The translations under genes and the position numbers were made by a program. Below, in pieces: positions 11,701 through 17,727 of a stretch of DNA of 64,000 bases (within the stretch, counting starts at the first letter, position 1; every line of letters begins with the position of its first letter). A model generated the notes under the pieces. It worked only from the letters and a program-made list of their open reading frames with translations, was not told the DNA's origin and searched no databases. The stretch lies in the NCBI GenBank assembly GCA_040752025.1, contig JBFMFR010000033.1, positions 17,344 to 81,343 on the forward strand. The letters run 5' to 3'. Source of the stretch: JBFMFR01 sp040752025 (GTDB lineage: Bacteria > Chloroflexota > Anaerolineae > Anaerolineales > UBA4823).

Positions 11701-11826
11701 CATCTCACTAAGTGGAGTACGCGCCGTTGCGCCCCCGGCGCTTGTCAGCAAGGCCAACACGGTGAGGCCGCTCACAATCCAGGTGAGCTTAATCATGCGG
11801 TTCTTCCGGTCGAAATCAGCGCGCAT
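5740..11826 (-). CDS. Giant secreted multidomain subtilisin-like (S8) protease with kelch and DUF11 modules
   Basis: The protein has 2028 residues. A signal peptide lies at about 11-36 (a second ATG at codon 11 could be the true start). Apparent order: proprotein-convertase P-like domain (~93-240), DUF11-like domain (~244-360), MAM/lectin-like beta domain (~369-537), kelch repeats (~650-925), a carboxypeptidase-regulatory-like fold (~940-1018), an I9-like propeptide (~1102-1199), then the S8 catalytic domain (~1212-1512). The triad is visible: Asp in ANIDTGVNYTHEA, His in NNHGSHTMGTML, Ser in GTSMAAPHVAGLIALM. Two or more DUF11-like repeats follow. The chain ends with a short hydrophobic, Arg-terminated tail (RLLIPLLFR). 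A pro-region and protease placed mid-protein after about 1100 residues of adhesive modules is unusual. It is likely exported and cell-surface associated, degrading or processing proteins. It converges with the polysaccharide genes, with 4 bases between the stops. Confidence 0.9.
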   Translation of the reverse strand: MRADFDRKNRMIKLTWIVSGLTVLALLTSAGGATARTPLSEMPPAASSHPLDAPPPPAAGTPVDPALSALQVEKLDVESSSAAQQSLAQAVNYEHQYEWTGSQAISDNNCSDGTHQFINLGVTEIFDVRELHVGINISHFWRSDLRAWLHSPAGSSVQLLNGLEGGSDDNLDVLFQDGGSTYYLGSHNIGMPYYENSWAPQAGTLASFNGEPAQGNWQLEICDDSAGSTGKLFQWALFFNPPLIPDLSKSYKSAPLSARPGELITYTITISNSGTAPASQAWMRDPIPVGTSFAYTVTPGLDYNAALNQVEWDGNLSQGEQIALTFAVQAAVASECGNQILNQALISDTLNTKPVNLQARSEIWENVHLSADFEADAGGFSPSGSPSSWAWGNLTTYQGSGIDFPTSAHSGIKAWATNPGNDYGNDEDAYLTSAAIDLSRAPSMEGYPLWLTWWQWLRSEANYDFASMEVRGGAYNWTRIYGPVSGAVDMAWTQHAVNVSQFAGVSDFQVRFHFTSDVSIVFAGWYIDDVLLVQCQPPSGLHLTPDALEISGCNGIVQEHNLVLTNLTGAAGTFNLSYELDPAMGSLSGPAALFLEDGSSANFQVMLEPQVCVPDGLSLPASVSVEGNGFSDTTSITKTISAAGSWELKAQIPSGGLYDLAVIDGGDGGLYALGGSGASTRLNLRYDLASDSWSSRTILPADLRILDGVQIGGTSSAGNIYLPGGYSGSSIVTSHLVYHPSSDTWSSAAAAPRSVAGYGAAACDERLYRVGGALQATWPNGEMGAEVYDPGSDSWVALAPMPSGHTFPAVACMDGKLYVAGGINQAGSASSAAEVYDIASNTWSDLDMADLPETRWGAADFILDGRLYLAGGILNGSATKSVAVYDFTRNVWEAGTPLSEARFRLEGDSGYVVGGMEPAWQAHTTNEKLTLCPSCSQRGWLEGWVHDFDSINPPTMPASISIDPGNLQISVQASGYYSASLVPWEYQTSASAEGYPTPVGPWPVTVANGIASQLDFTLPRPDIQVEPQSLRATILAPGQASMDFNIDNNGTWPLAFEIRELRPAQSQALPPDETTTKAIPAPIEIEPALLEQIDANKAAGGTTPGYLIYLRQRSDLSPALKMNWQSRGRWVVETLQKNAAATQAGLRAYLDSQQVDYKAYWIDNVIVVNASSLAAFNGLLAYDEISALRARRHPIFYEPESTRDYAEALQAMLVQSNLTHVGAGQVWAQGTLGQGIVIANIDTGVNYTHEALVQSYRGNLGNNIFDHNHNWYDPPGGTQLTEPADWNNHGSHTMGTMLGSTNPADPLAASNTIGMAPGAKWIACRAFEQSDQELLECGQFMAAPTEVDGVTDPAPDLRPHIINNSWGDCTRTYDPWYDGVLDSWHALGIYPVFSNGNASNCGYFYPPGLNTVGSPARAGNVTGVGATGRDNGQYATYSNWGPSDQSDIYNPLGYPRLKPQVVAPGTNTSAGRTGNAYLDMTGTSMAAPHVAGLIALMWSAAPCLVGDYVETETILQQSANPLPYPSGGEPPPGPGNVPNYATGWGEINAPAAVQAGIDFCTTDWLPWVTLTPISGTISGGLSSVIQVDFTCSPEAAEQPQPLQGKVRVKHNDPSQAAIDVDLQLYCVGEDPIPVWDKQVWINGQLAESVNGPHTVRPGDLVTILDQVGAASAQPFTATLTETWGAALSLLSYDTAGLGSVETSGGQLTWEIDAVPPGLSYSITKTFQVQYGDWLQDTLTETYQVQSEAMPLPSVVVSLERYLPAIQLEKSGPEVVEDGDLAMITLTVRSEGNFYGDLALTDPLPTGMTVLGEVNASFGTAWIESGTGSSGGTSSGNEIHWSASTSPPGTALPAIVTIHFVARFRGSPGDRFENIAYLDWAVGQVPADYTSDQLITYIAGTADLAVTLSATPSPIYTGESLTYALSVENKGPDAVYNAILADTLPPGASFVSASPGCSHNGNVVTCELDRLLRGEKREITILVIAPAAPGLIANQASITAAGHDPYAKNNWTLLLTQVYLRLLIPLLFR
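6339..6355. repeat. CGGAAC-ttcct-GTTCCG palindrome (copy a)
   Basis: Six-base arms flank a 5-base loop. It lies in frame in the subtilase gene, where it codes for part of a Gly/Ser/Thr-rich loop. The same loop (ttcct) occurs in the copy at 35251-35269, whose stem has an A-T to G-C swap. Confidence 0.6.
9675..9694. repeat. CGGCGGAACTTGTTCCGCCG palindrome (copy b)
   Basis: This is a perfect 20-base palindrome with 9-base arms and a 2-base centre, inside the kelch part of the subtilase gene (encoding about GGTSSAG). Confidence 0.65.
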
Positions 11827-12018
11827 ATCTACCCTGAGAGAATAATTCTGGAGAAGTAATCAATGCTATTTTACCCTGGTTGAGCGAGATTGGGGCTGCG
11901 CTTGAGATGAGTCGGATCATCTTGACTGATTGCTTTGATTTTTCCTCGATTTTATTGCCTGTGTCAAGTAGAATATGCATTGGGGTACGATCCATATCTA
12001 TCAGGAGTTGTTAGCTAT

Positions 12019-13134
12019 ATGATTAACGAGGCTGAGATTACTTCTACGACAAAGCGGTATGCTTCTCCACCGCCCCTGGTGCGCGTGGGTGGCACGCACC
12101 GCGAAATGGGCTGCCAGATCGGCCAGGCCTGTGCGGAGCAAATCCGCCATAGCATTGAAAGCGCCCGCAGTCTGTTGAAAATCACTTACAATGACCTGGA
12201 GTTGACCTGGGACGGGGCTCAAATCCAGGCGCGTAAGTACATCCCCTTTGCCCAGGAGCGCTATCCACAATACGTAGATGAGCTGATGGGGATGGCAGAT
12301 GGCGCCAATGTTTCATTCGAAGATGTCATGGTGGTCAATGCTATGGAAGCTGTGACCATGGACGCGCTGCACCTGACCAAGTGCACCAGCCTGGCGGTCA
12401 ACGAGGACCGCACAGCGGATGGACATGTGCTCGTTGCGCACAACGAGGATTGGTTGCCTGAAGACGAGCAAGATGTGTTCGTGGTGCACGCTACTCCCAA
12501 TGATGAGCCGGCCTTTCTGTCGATGACCTATGGGGCTTTGCTGCCCAATGTGGGTTTCAACAGCGCCGGCATCGCTCAGTGCTGCGACTCCGTCTACCCA
12601 ACCGACTCGCGCATTGGCACGCCGCGCGTGGTAGTTTCCAGAGCGGTGTTGGGAGCGCGCACCCTGGCTGAAGCGGTGCGCCTGGTGCTGGTGCCGCAGC
12701 GCGCCGCGGGTTATAACCACTTGTTGGTGCACGAAAGCGGCGAGTTATATTCTGTCGAAGTCTCTGCGCGCCGTTTTGCAATCCTGTACGGTGATGAAGG
12801 CGTAATCGCCCACACCAATCATTATCTGGATGCCAAGATGCAGGCGATCGAAGATGAGCCGGACGAGTTGATCAGCACTCGCCTGCGCTACTTTCGTGTC
12901 ATGCGTCTGCTCAAGCGTACCCCGGTGCATACCATCAAGACCTTGCAGGCCATCCAGCGCGATCACCAAAACTATCCTAACTCGATCTGTAATCATTTCA
13001 CCCAGGACATCGATCCGCTAGATCGCGAGAAAACGATCAACGCTATGATCATCGACCTGACGACGCGTGCCATGCACATCGCCTGGGGTAATCCCTGCGC
13101 CAACCAGTACCACACTTACTATTTGGATGCCTGA
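12019..13134 (+). CDS. C45-type acyltransferase/peptidase (penicillin acyltransferase-like, Ntn hydrolase)
   Basis: The start is set at 12019 because AGGAG lies at 12003-12007; an upstream in-frame ATG at 11935 lacks such a site and would add 28 unconserved residues. The protein has 371 residues. It matches the isopenicillin N acyltransferase-like family, in which the precursor cuts itself before a Cys that becomes the N-terminal nucleophile. Cys122 in LTKCTSLAVNED, followed by LVAHNEDW, is the expected signature. GCQIGQA near residue 31 also fits. Members hydrolyse or transfer acyl groups on amide bonds (N-acyl amino acids, lactones, beta-lactam precursors); the substrate here is unknown. 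There is no signal peptide, so it is cytosolic. The gene stands alone, converging with the creatininase gene. Confidence 0.85.
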   Translation: MINEAEITSTTKRYASPPPLVRVGGTHREMGCQIGQACAEQIRHSIESARSLLKITYNDLELTWDGAQIQARKYIPFAQERYPQYVDELMGMADGANVSFEDVMVVNAMEAVTMDALHLTKCTSLAVNEDRTADGHVLVAHNEDWLPEDEQDVFVVHATPNDEPAFLSMTYGALLPNVGFNSAGIAQCCDSVYPTDSRIGTPRVVVSRAVLGARTLAEAVRLVLVPQRAAGYNHLLVHESGELYSVEVSARRFAILYGDEGVIAHTNHYLDAKMQAIEDEPDELISTRLRYFRVMRLLKRTPVHTIKTLQAIQRDHQNYPNSICNHFTQDIDPLDREKTINAMIIDLTTRAMHIAWGNPCANQYHTYYLDA

Positions 13135-13137
13135 GTC

Positions 13138-13162
13138 TGGGGGCTGATTAGCGCTGCCCCCA
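13138..13162. terminator. Hairpin between convergent genes
   Basis: TGGGGGC (13138-13144) pairs with GCCCCCA (13156-13162) across an 11-base loop that contains the stop codon region of the minus-strand creatininase gene. No T-run follows on either strand, so intrinsic termination is possible but unproven. Confidence 0.4.
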
Positions 13163-14293
13163 CAAGCCAAAACCGGACTGGCGGCGTTCCTGGCGGCGGT
13201 TATGCTGTTCCTGGATTTCTGCCAGGTGGCTGATTTTCTCCTCCACCGCGGCTTGCAGCCAGGCGCGGCCTTTTTCTACGCTTGCCAGGCTGCCTGCGCC
13301 GTAGGCGCCAGTGCGCGTATCGTCATCCCAGGGCGGGTTGGCGATCAGTGCCCCTCCTTCCACCCAATCCATGTAATACGAAGGCGTGCAGATGAAATCG
13401 GTCTCATCGACCACTTCGTGTATATCCACCATTTGGGGGTGCAGGTGAAGCATGAACGAAGTTTCCAACTCGCCAGCGTGTCCCATGCCTCCGATCGGTG
13501 AGCTGCGCAATGCCTCCAGCGTCGCTATGCCCTGCGGGCCTGATAAATACAGCCAGGAGGTGGCAATGAAAGTCTGGCGATATCGTTCGCCGGCGTACTT
13601 GATTGCATTGACCAGGAAGGAATGGTTCCCACCGTGCCCGTTGATGAAGTACATGCATTCGAAGCTGCGCCCCGCCAGTGCATCAACCACCCCCAGCCAG
13701 AAATCCTCGAAAGCCCGCCCGCCGCAGTTCAACGTGCCAGCGAAGGCCGGGCGGTGCGTGCTTACTCCATAGGGCATCGTGGGTAAAACGGCTGCCTGAT
13801 CGGGGGCCTGGTGAGCAATGCCTTGAGCGATGGCATCGATGATGGCTGTGTCTGTCCACATCGGTAAGTGATAGGCATGTTGCTCAATATGCCCCACCGG
13901 GATCACCACCACTTTGGAGCGTCCTTCGTCGGGCGGCAGCGGCGCGGCCGGGCGCACCTGGCTGGGATGCGACAAGCTGAGCTGCGCGCCGCCGAGGCCC
14001 AGGTCGATGCCCTGCGGCGTCAGCGCGAATACCCTGGAAAAGCCATCGTCGCGCAGGCTGGCGACCAGGTTGCCCAATAGCGCGCTCAACAGACTGGCCG
14101 GAACTGTCAGTCCGCTGCCTGTCCAGCCATAGGGAACAGGCGGCAGCAGGCCGGTTCGCGCTGGGTCCCCCAGGGCGCTCGCCAGGCGTTCCAGGTTATA
14201 ACCCTGCCCGAGAGGGATTACCAGCGGGCAGTGGCGCGGCAGGGCCTCTACCTCGCGCCAGGTCAGCGACTCGTAAGCGAAGAAATTTGTCAC
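13148..14293 (-). CDS. Creatininase-family metal amidohydrolase with a degenerate N-terminal duplicate
   Basis: The protein has 381 residues and starts with GTG, 4 bases after the PH-protein stop. The catalytic part is residues ~125-380. It shows the creatininase metal ligands: Glu137 and His139 in GHIEQHAYHLP, Asp148 in WTDT, His220 in INGHGGN and Glu275 in GHAGELETS. Family members hydrolyse cyclic or linear amides such as creatinine, or cut peptides (MftE). Residues ~10-100 repeat the same layout in worn form: LVIPLGQGYNLERL mirrors VVIPVGHIEQHAYHL, and LLPPVPYG mirrors VLPTMPYG, followed by a helix and FALTPQG in place of FINGHGG. All ligands are lost in this copy. The substrate is unknown. 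It is probably co-transcribed with the PH/SHOCT gene. Confidence 0.85.
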   Translation of the reverse strand: MTNFFAYESLTWREVEALPRHCPLVIPLGQGYNLERLASALGDPARTGLLPPVPYGWTGSGLTVPASLLSALLGNLVASLRDDGFSRVFALTPQGIDLGLGGAQLSLSHPSQVRPAAPLPPDEGRSKVVVIPVGHIEQHAYHLPMWTDTAIIDAIAQGIAHQAPDQAAVLPTMPYGVSTHRPAFAGTLNCGGRAFEDFWLGVVDALAGRSFECMYFINGHGGNHSFLVNAIKYAGERYRQTFIATSWLYLSGPQGIATLEALRSSPIGGMGHAGELETSFMLHLHPQMVDIHEVVDETDFICTPSYYMDWVEGGALIANPPWDDDTRTGAYGAGSLASVEKGRAWLQAAVEEKISHLAEIQEQHNRRQERRQSGFGLWGQR

Positions 14294-14297
14294 GGAC

Positions 14298-14930
14298 TTA
14301 CAGCTTGGCCAGCAGATCGTTCTTCTTTTGCTGGAATTCCTCTTCGGTCAGCGCCCCTTGCTGGCGCAACTGATCGAGCTGGTTGATCAGCGCCGGAATA
14401 TCCTCGCGTGGCGCAACAGTCGCGCCGCGCTCCAGGTTTTCCTTGGCGTTGATCATGGCAGTTTTAAATTTGACTGGCTTCTCGATGCGTTTGAATAGGT
14501 TCGCGCCCAACTCGCTGGCGGTCAGGATTTCGATATCCCCGTAGTTGAACATGCGTCCAAAGGCGGACTGCTCCATCTTGACATCATTGACCTTCTCCAG
14601 CGAGGAGTCGGTCACGTTTTTGTTGATCACCCCGGAAATCTGGATCACGCGCCGGTTGGTGACGATGAACTGGCGGTTCGACCACACCAGGATGTCGCGG
14701 GTCATCGTGATGATCGGCAGCAGCATCAACACGAAGCCAATCAGCACAATGATGGGGAGGGGAATTTTCGATTGTATCGTGAACGAAGCGATGATCGTTC
14801 CAATGAAGATCAGAAAAATTACGATGATCTCGGCCAGGATATTTCGAGCCAGGATGAACCAGTGCTGGCGGGCGGTGTGCACGATCTTCTCGCGCTCGCC
14901 GAGCAGGCTGTCGATGTAATGTTGTGCCAT
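14298..14930 (-). CDS. PH domain (bPH/YdbT-type) membrane protein with C-terminal SHOCT motif
   Basis: The start at 14930 is favoured because GGAGG sits 5 bases upstream; the longer frame from 15020 adds residues lacking this support and would extend past the predicted promoter. The protein has 210 residues. Two hydrophobic helices at about 30-80 (FILARNILAEIIVIFLIFIG region) are followed by a bacterial PH fold, with WSNRQFIVTNRRVIQISG being characteristic. The last 30 residues (INQLDQLRQQGALTEEEFQ) form a SHOCT helical pair, usually an oligomerisation module. The role is unknown, probably membrane-associated scaffolding or a stress response. It is upstream of, and likely coupled to, the creatininase gene. 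Confidence 0.85.
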   Translation of the reverse strand: MAQHYIDSLLGEREKIVHTARQHWFILARNILAEIIVIFLIFIGTIIASFTIQSKIPLPIIVLIGFVLMLLPIITMTRDILVWSNRQFIVTNRRVIQISGVINKNVTDSSLEKVNDVKMEQSAFGRMFNYGDIEILTASELGANLFKRIEKPVKFKTAMINAKENLERGATVAPREDIPALINQLDQLRQQGALTEEEFQQKKNDLLAKL

Positions 14931-14979
14931 AGGGCCTCCGCTGTTGAAAACTGGACTTGAAGGGATTGCTTTTGATGGA

Positions 14980-15005
14980 CGGAACTTCCGAGCGAAGCCG
15001 TTCCG
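14980..15005. repeat. CGGAAC...GTTCCG palindrome in the PH-gene leader (copy f)
   Basis: CGGAAC (14980-14985) and GTTCCG (15000-15005) flank a 14-base loop containing CCGAGCGAAGCCG, identical to 484-496. It would sit at the very 5' end of the PH-protein mRNA predicted from the promoter at 15011-15039. Confidence 0.55.
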
Positions 15006-15010
15006 CATTG

Positions 15011-15039
15011 AATATATCAAACTCGCACCTGAAAGTCAA
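15011..15039 (-). promoter_or_regulatory. Sigma-70-like promoter for the PH/creatininase genes
   Basis: On the minus strand TTGACT (15039-15034), a 17-base spacer and TATATT (15016-15011) give a close consensus match. Transcription would start near 15004. Confidence 0.6.
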
Positions 15040-15046
15040 GCAAAGG

Positions 15047-15052
15047 TATAAT
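15047..15052 (+). promoter_or_regulatory. Possible -10 box for the methyltransferase fusion gene
   Basis: TATAAT lies 70 bases before the ATG at 15122. No convincing -35 box is visible at the right distance, so the promoter may need an activator. Confidence 0.35.
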
Positions 15053-15121
15053 GATTCGCGCTACATTGAGCCAGATTGTTGGATGGTTTGAAGCGCTTTT
15101 CAGGGGTGAAGGAGAGCATGC

Positions 15122-16453
15122 ATGGGAGAGATATCTGATTACATCGCTGGTTATTATGATCGCCAGCCCGAATACGAATGGGAGCGCCTGGAGCGTCATC
15201 GCATGGAGTACGCCCTGACCATGCGGGCGATGGCGAATTACCTGCCTGCGCCGCCCGCGCGCATCCTGGATTGCGGTGGTGGCCCAGGGCGCTACAGCCT
15301 GGAACTGGCCCGCCAGGGGTATCGGGTCACGCTGTTTGACCTTTCATCCGGGAATCTGCGCCTGGCCCAGGGGAAGGTCGCCGGCGCCGGTTTGCAACTG
15401 GAGGCCTACGAGTTGGGCACGGCCACGGATTTGTCGCGCTTTGCTGGCGAAACCTTCGATGCTGTGCTCTTGATGGGGCCGCTGTATCACCTGCTGGAGA
15501 TTGAAGAGCGCCAGCAGGCTTTACAGGAGGCGCGGCGTGTGCTCAAACCGGGCGGTGCGCTCCTGGCGGCTTTCATCAGCCGCTATGCTGCCCATCGCTG
15601 GGCCGCTCTCAACCGGCCGGAAATGATTGCGAACGGCGAAAGCGATGAACTCCTGCGCACCGGGCGAATACCGCTGCCTGTGCAGGATGAACCGGCCAGC
15701 TTTGTCGCCTACATGGCGCATCCCTCAGAGGTAGCGCCCTTGTGCTGGCAGGCGGGCTTTCAAGTACAGGTTGTGTTGGGCCTGGAAGGCCTGATCAGCC
15801 AGATCGAAGCGCCGGTGAATGCCTTGGGTGAAGCCGCTGCGCCTGGCAGCGAACGGCTTGCGCTCTGGGAAGCCTGGGTGGCGCTCAACGAGCAGGTGGC
15901 GGCTGACTCCAGCCTACATGGCTGTGTCGAACATCTGTTGGTCGTGGCGCACAAACCGCGCTGGCGGGCTGTATTGCGCGCCATCGCCCAGCGCTTGAAC
16001 CAGGCCGGCATCCCCTACAACGTAGCCGGAGGCGCCTCGCTGGCATTGCACGGGCTGCCGCTGGCGGTCAGGGACATTGACATCGAAGTGAGCGCTGAGG
16101 ACGCTTACCATGTTCAAGAACTTTTCTCAGTGCAGGTAGTCGAGCCGGTTGCCCTGGGCTCGACCGATCTTTATCGCTCACATTTTGGCGTGTTCGATTT
16201 CGATGGCGTGCGCGTGGAGGTCATGGGTGATAACCAGCGCCGGGAGGGCAACGCCTGGCTGCCGACGCGCACCCAGACGCGCGACATTCTCGACCTGGAT
16301 GGCGTGCCGGTCAACGCCTCCTGGCTGGAAGAAGAACTCCTGGCTTACATCCGGCGCGGCCGGCTGGAGCGGGCCGCCCTGTGCCTGCCGCACTGCGACC
16401 GGGATCGTTTGCTGGCCTTGCTGCGCGGCCAGGTGAAAACACAAGTGATTTGA
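15122..16453 (+). CDS. SAM methyltransferase fused to a nucleotidyltransferase-fold domain
   Basis: The protein has 443 residues. AAGGAGA at 15109-15115 supports the ATG at 15122. Residues ~1-270 are a class I methyltransferase: motif I ILDCGGGPGRYSLELAR begins at 48, and VLLMGPLYHLLE and VLKPGGALLAAFISR are the later strands. Residues ~285-440 contain VAGGASLALHGL followed by RDIDIEV (Asp318, Asp320), the G-G/S...D-x-D signature of DNA-polymerase-beta-like nucleotidyltransferases (MNT/AbiEii-like), and a later Asp/Glu-rich strand (FDGVRVEVMG). The NTase half could modify a small molecule or be an inactive binder. Combining the two activities in one chain suggests modification of the same substrate. 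No relevant neighbour: the next gene (MFS) converges. Confidence 0.8.
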   Translation: MGEISDYIAGYYDRQPEYEWERLERHRMEYALTMRAMANYLPAPPARILDCGGGPGRYSLELARQGYRVTLFDLSSGNLRLAQGKVAGAGLQLEAYELGTATDLSRFAGETFDAVLLMGPLYHLLEIEERQQALQEARRVLKPGGALLAAFISRYAAHRWAALNRPEMIANGESDELLRTGRIPLPVQDEPASFVAYMAHPSEVAPLCWQAGFQVQVVLGLEGLISQIEAPVNALGEAAAPGSERLALWEAWVALNEQVAADSSLHGCVEHLLVVAHKPRWRAVLRAIAQRLNQAGIPYNVAGGASLALHGLPLAVRDIDIEVSAEDAYHVQELFSVQVVEPVALGSTDLYRSHFGVFDFDGVRVEVMGDNQRREGNAWLPTRTQTRDILDLDGVPVNASWLEEELLAYIRRGRLERAALCLPHCDRDRLLALLRGQVKTQVI

Positions 16454-16461
16454 TCTCGGTG

Positions 16462-17727
16462 TTATATACTCGAGGGGTGGCGCGCCTTGAGCTTGCGGGG
16501 GTCCTGAATCAGGAAATGGAAGGCGGCCAGAGTCACCAGGCTGGCGACTGCTGAGGCCAGGAAGGTTGCCGGGTAGCCGGCCGCGTCCGCCAGCCAGCCA
16601 CCCAGGAAGGGCGCCAGGATATTGGCCGGGGCAGCCAGGGTATTGGCCATGCCGATATAGGTTGGGCGCTCTGCTTCGCTGCCGAATTCCAGGGTAATTG
16701 CCATGCCGATCGTCCAGATCGCCACGCTGGCGATGCCTGCTAAAATTACCACAGGGTAGAACCAGCCCGCCGAGGGCGCCCACCAGGCCAGCAGCGCGCT
16801 GCCCATCGCGGCCAGGGCGCCTACTTCCAATAGCTTGAGGTGGCTCCAGCGATCGCCCAGCCAGCCCATCAATGGGTTAGCAATGATCTGCGTGCCGAAC
16901 AACACGCTGGTCATCACCCCGGCTTCGGCCTTGCTCATCCCGTGATGGTTGACGGCGTAGACTGCGTAGAAGGCGAAGCCCATCACGCCCAGTTGAGCCA
17001 GCATGCGCGCCACCAGGTACCAGCGGAAGTTGCGATCTCGACGCAGTATGGCGCCCAGGTTGTTCCAAAACGAGATAGGGGCGGCTGCGATCTCGTCCAC
17101 CGGTTTTTCCGGCTCGCGTGTCAGAGCCAGGCTGACCCACGAGAATATCATGAAGAATGAACACAGCAGGAAACACAGGGCGTAACTGCGTGATCCCACC
17201 ACGCCTTCCAGGATCAGGCCGGCCAGGATGGCGCTCACGCTGGCCAGCAGGTTGGCAGCGGCGGCCTGGGCGCCGAAGAAAGTGCCGCGCCGGTCGCCCG
17301 GGATGATCTTGGCAACCAGGCTTTGCCAGGCATTTGCGGTGAAACCGGCTCCCAGGCTCTGCCAGGCGATCAACAGGAAAGTCAATGTCAGCGCCAGGCG
17401 ATTGCCCAGGGATGGCAGCATCCAGGCCACCACGGCCAGGCCCAGGAAAGGCACGCGCTCCTGGGTGGTCAGCCACAGAACCATCGGCTTGAAGCGCTTC
17501 TGGCGCGCAACCCAGTTGGCGGTGAACAGTTGCGGGATCTGCCAGCTTGCGCTGTGCAGGGCGGGGATCAGGCCGATCAGGATGGCCGAGTCGGTCATCG
17601 AACTGACGAACAGGGGCAGGATCGTGGAGAACGAGGCGAAACCGATCGCCAGACCGAAGAAGCCGCCATCCAGGATGTTGACAGTCAGGTTATGCTTGAG
17701 GTGTTTGTGGAGCTCGGGATGCAGCAT
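16462..17727 (-). CDS. MFS transporter
   Basis: The protein has 421 residues with about 12 hydrophobic segments in two halves, typical of the major facilitator superfamily. The central loop around residues 190-215 is charged (LTREPEKPVDEI). The loop after helix 2, with basic residues (WVARQKRFKP), is in the place of the family's GxxxDRxGRR signature, which is not well kept. The substrate cannot be told from sequence. Its start overlaps the mrfB 3' end by 38 bases, so it is probably translated from the same message as the last gene of the run. Confidence 0.8.
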   Translation of the reverse strand: MLHPELHKHLKHNLTVNILDGGFFGLAIGFASFSTILPLFVSSMTDSAILIGLIPALHSASWQIPQLFTANWVARQKRFKPMVLWLTTQERVPFLGLAVVAWMLPSLGNRLALTLTFLLIAWQSLGAGFTANAWQSLVAKIIPGDRRGTFFGAQAAAANLLASVSAILAGLILEGVVGSRSYALCFLLCSFFMIFSWVSLALTREPEKPVDEIAAAPISFWNNLGAILRRDRNFRWYLVARMLAQLGVMGFAFYAVYAVNHHGMSKAEAGVMTSVLFGTQIIANPLMGWLGDRWSHLKLLEVGALAAMGSALLAWWAPSAGWFYPVVILAGIASVAIWTIGMAITLEFGSEAERPTYIGMANTLAAPANILAPFLGGWLADAAGYPATFLASAVASLVTLAAFHFLIQDPRKLKARHPSSI

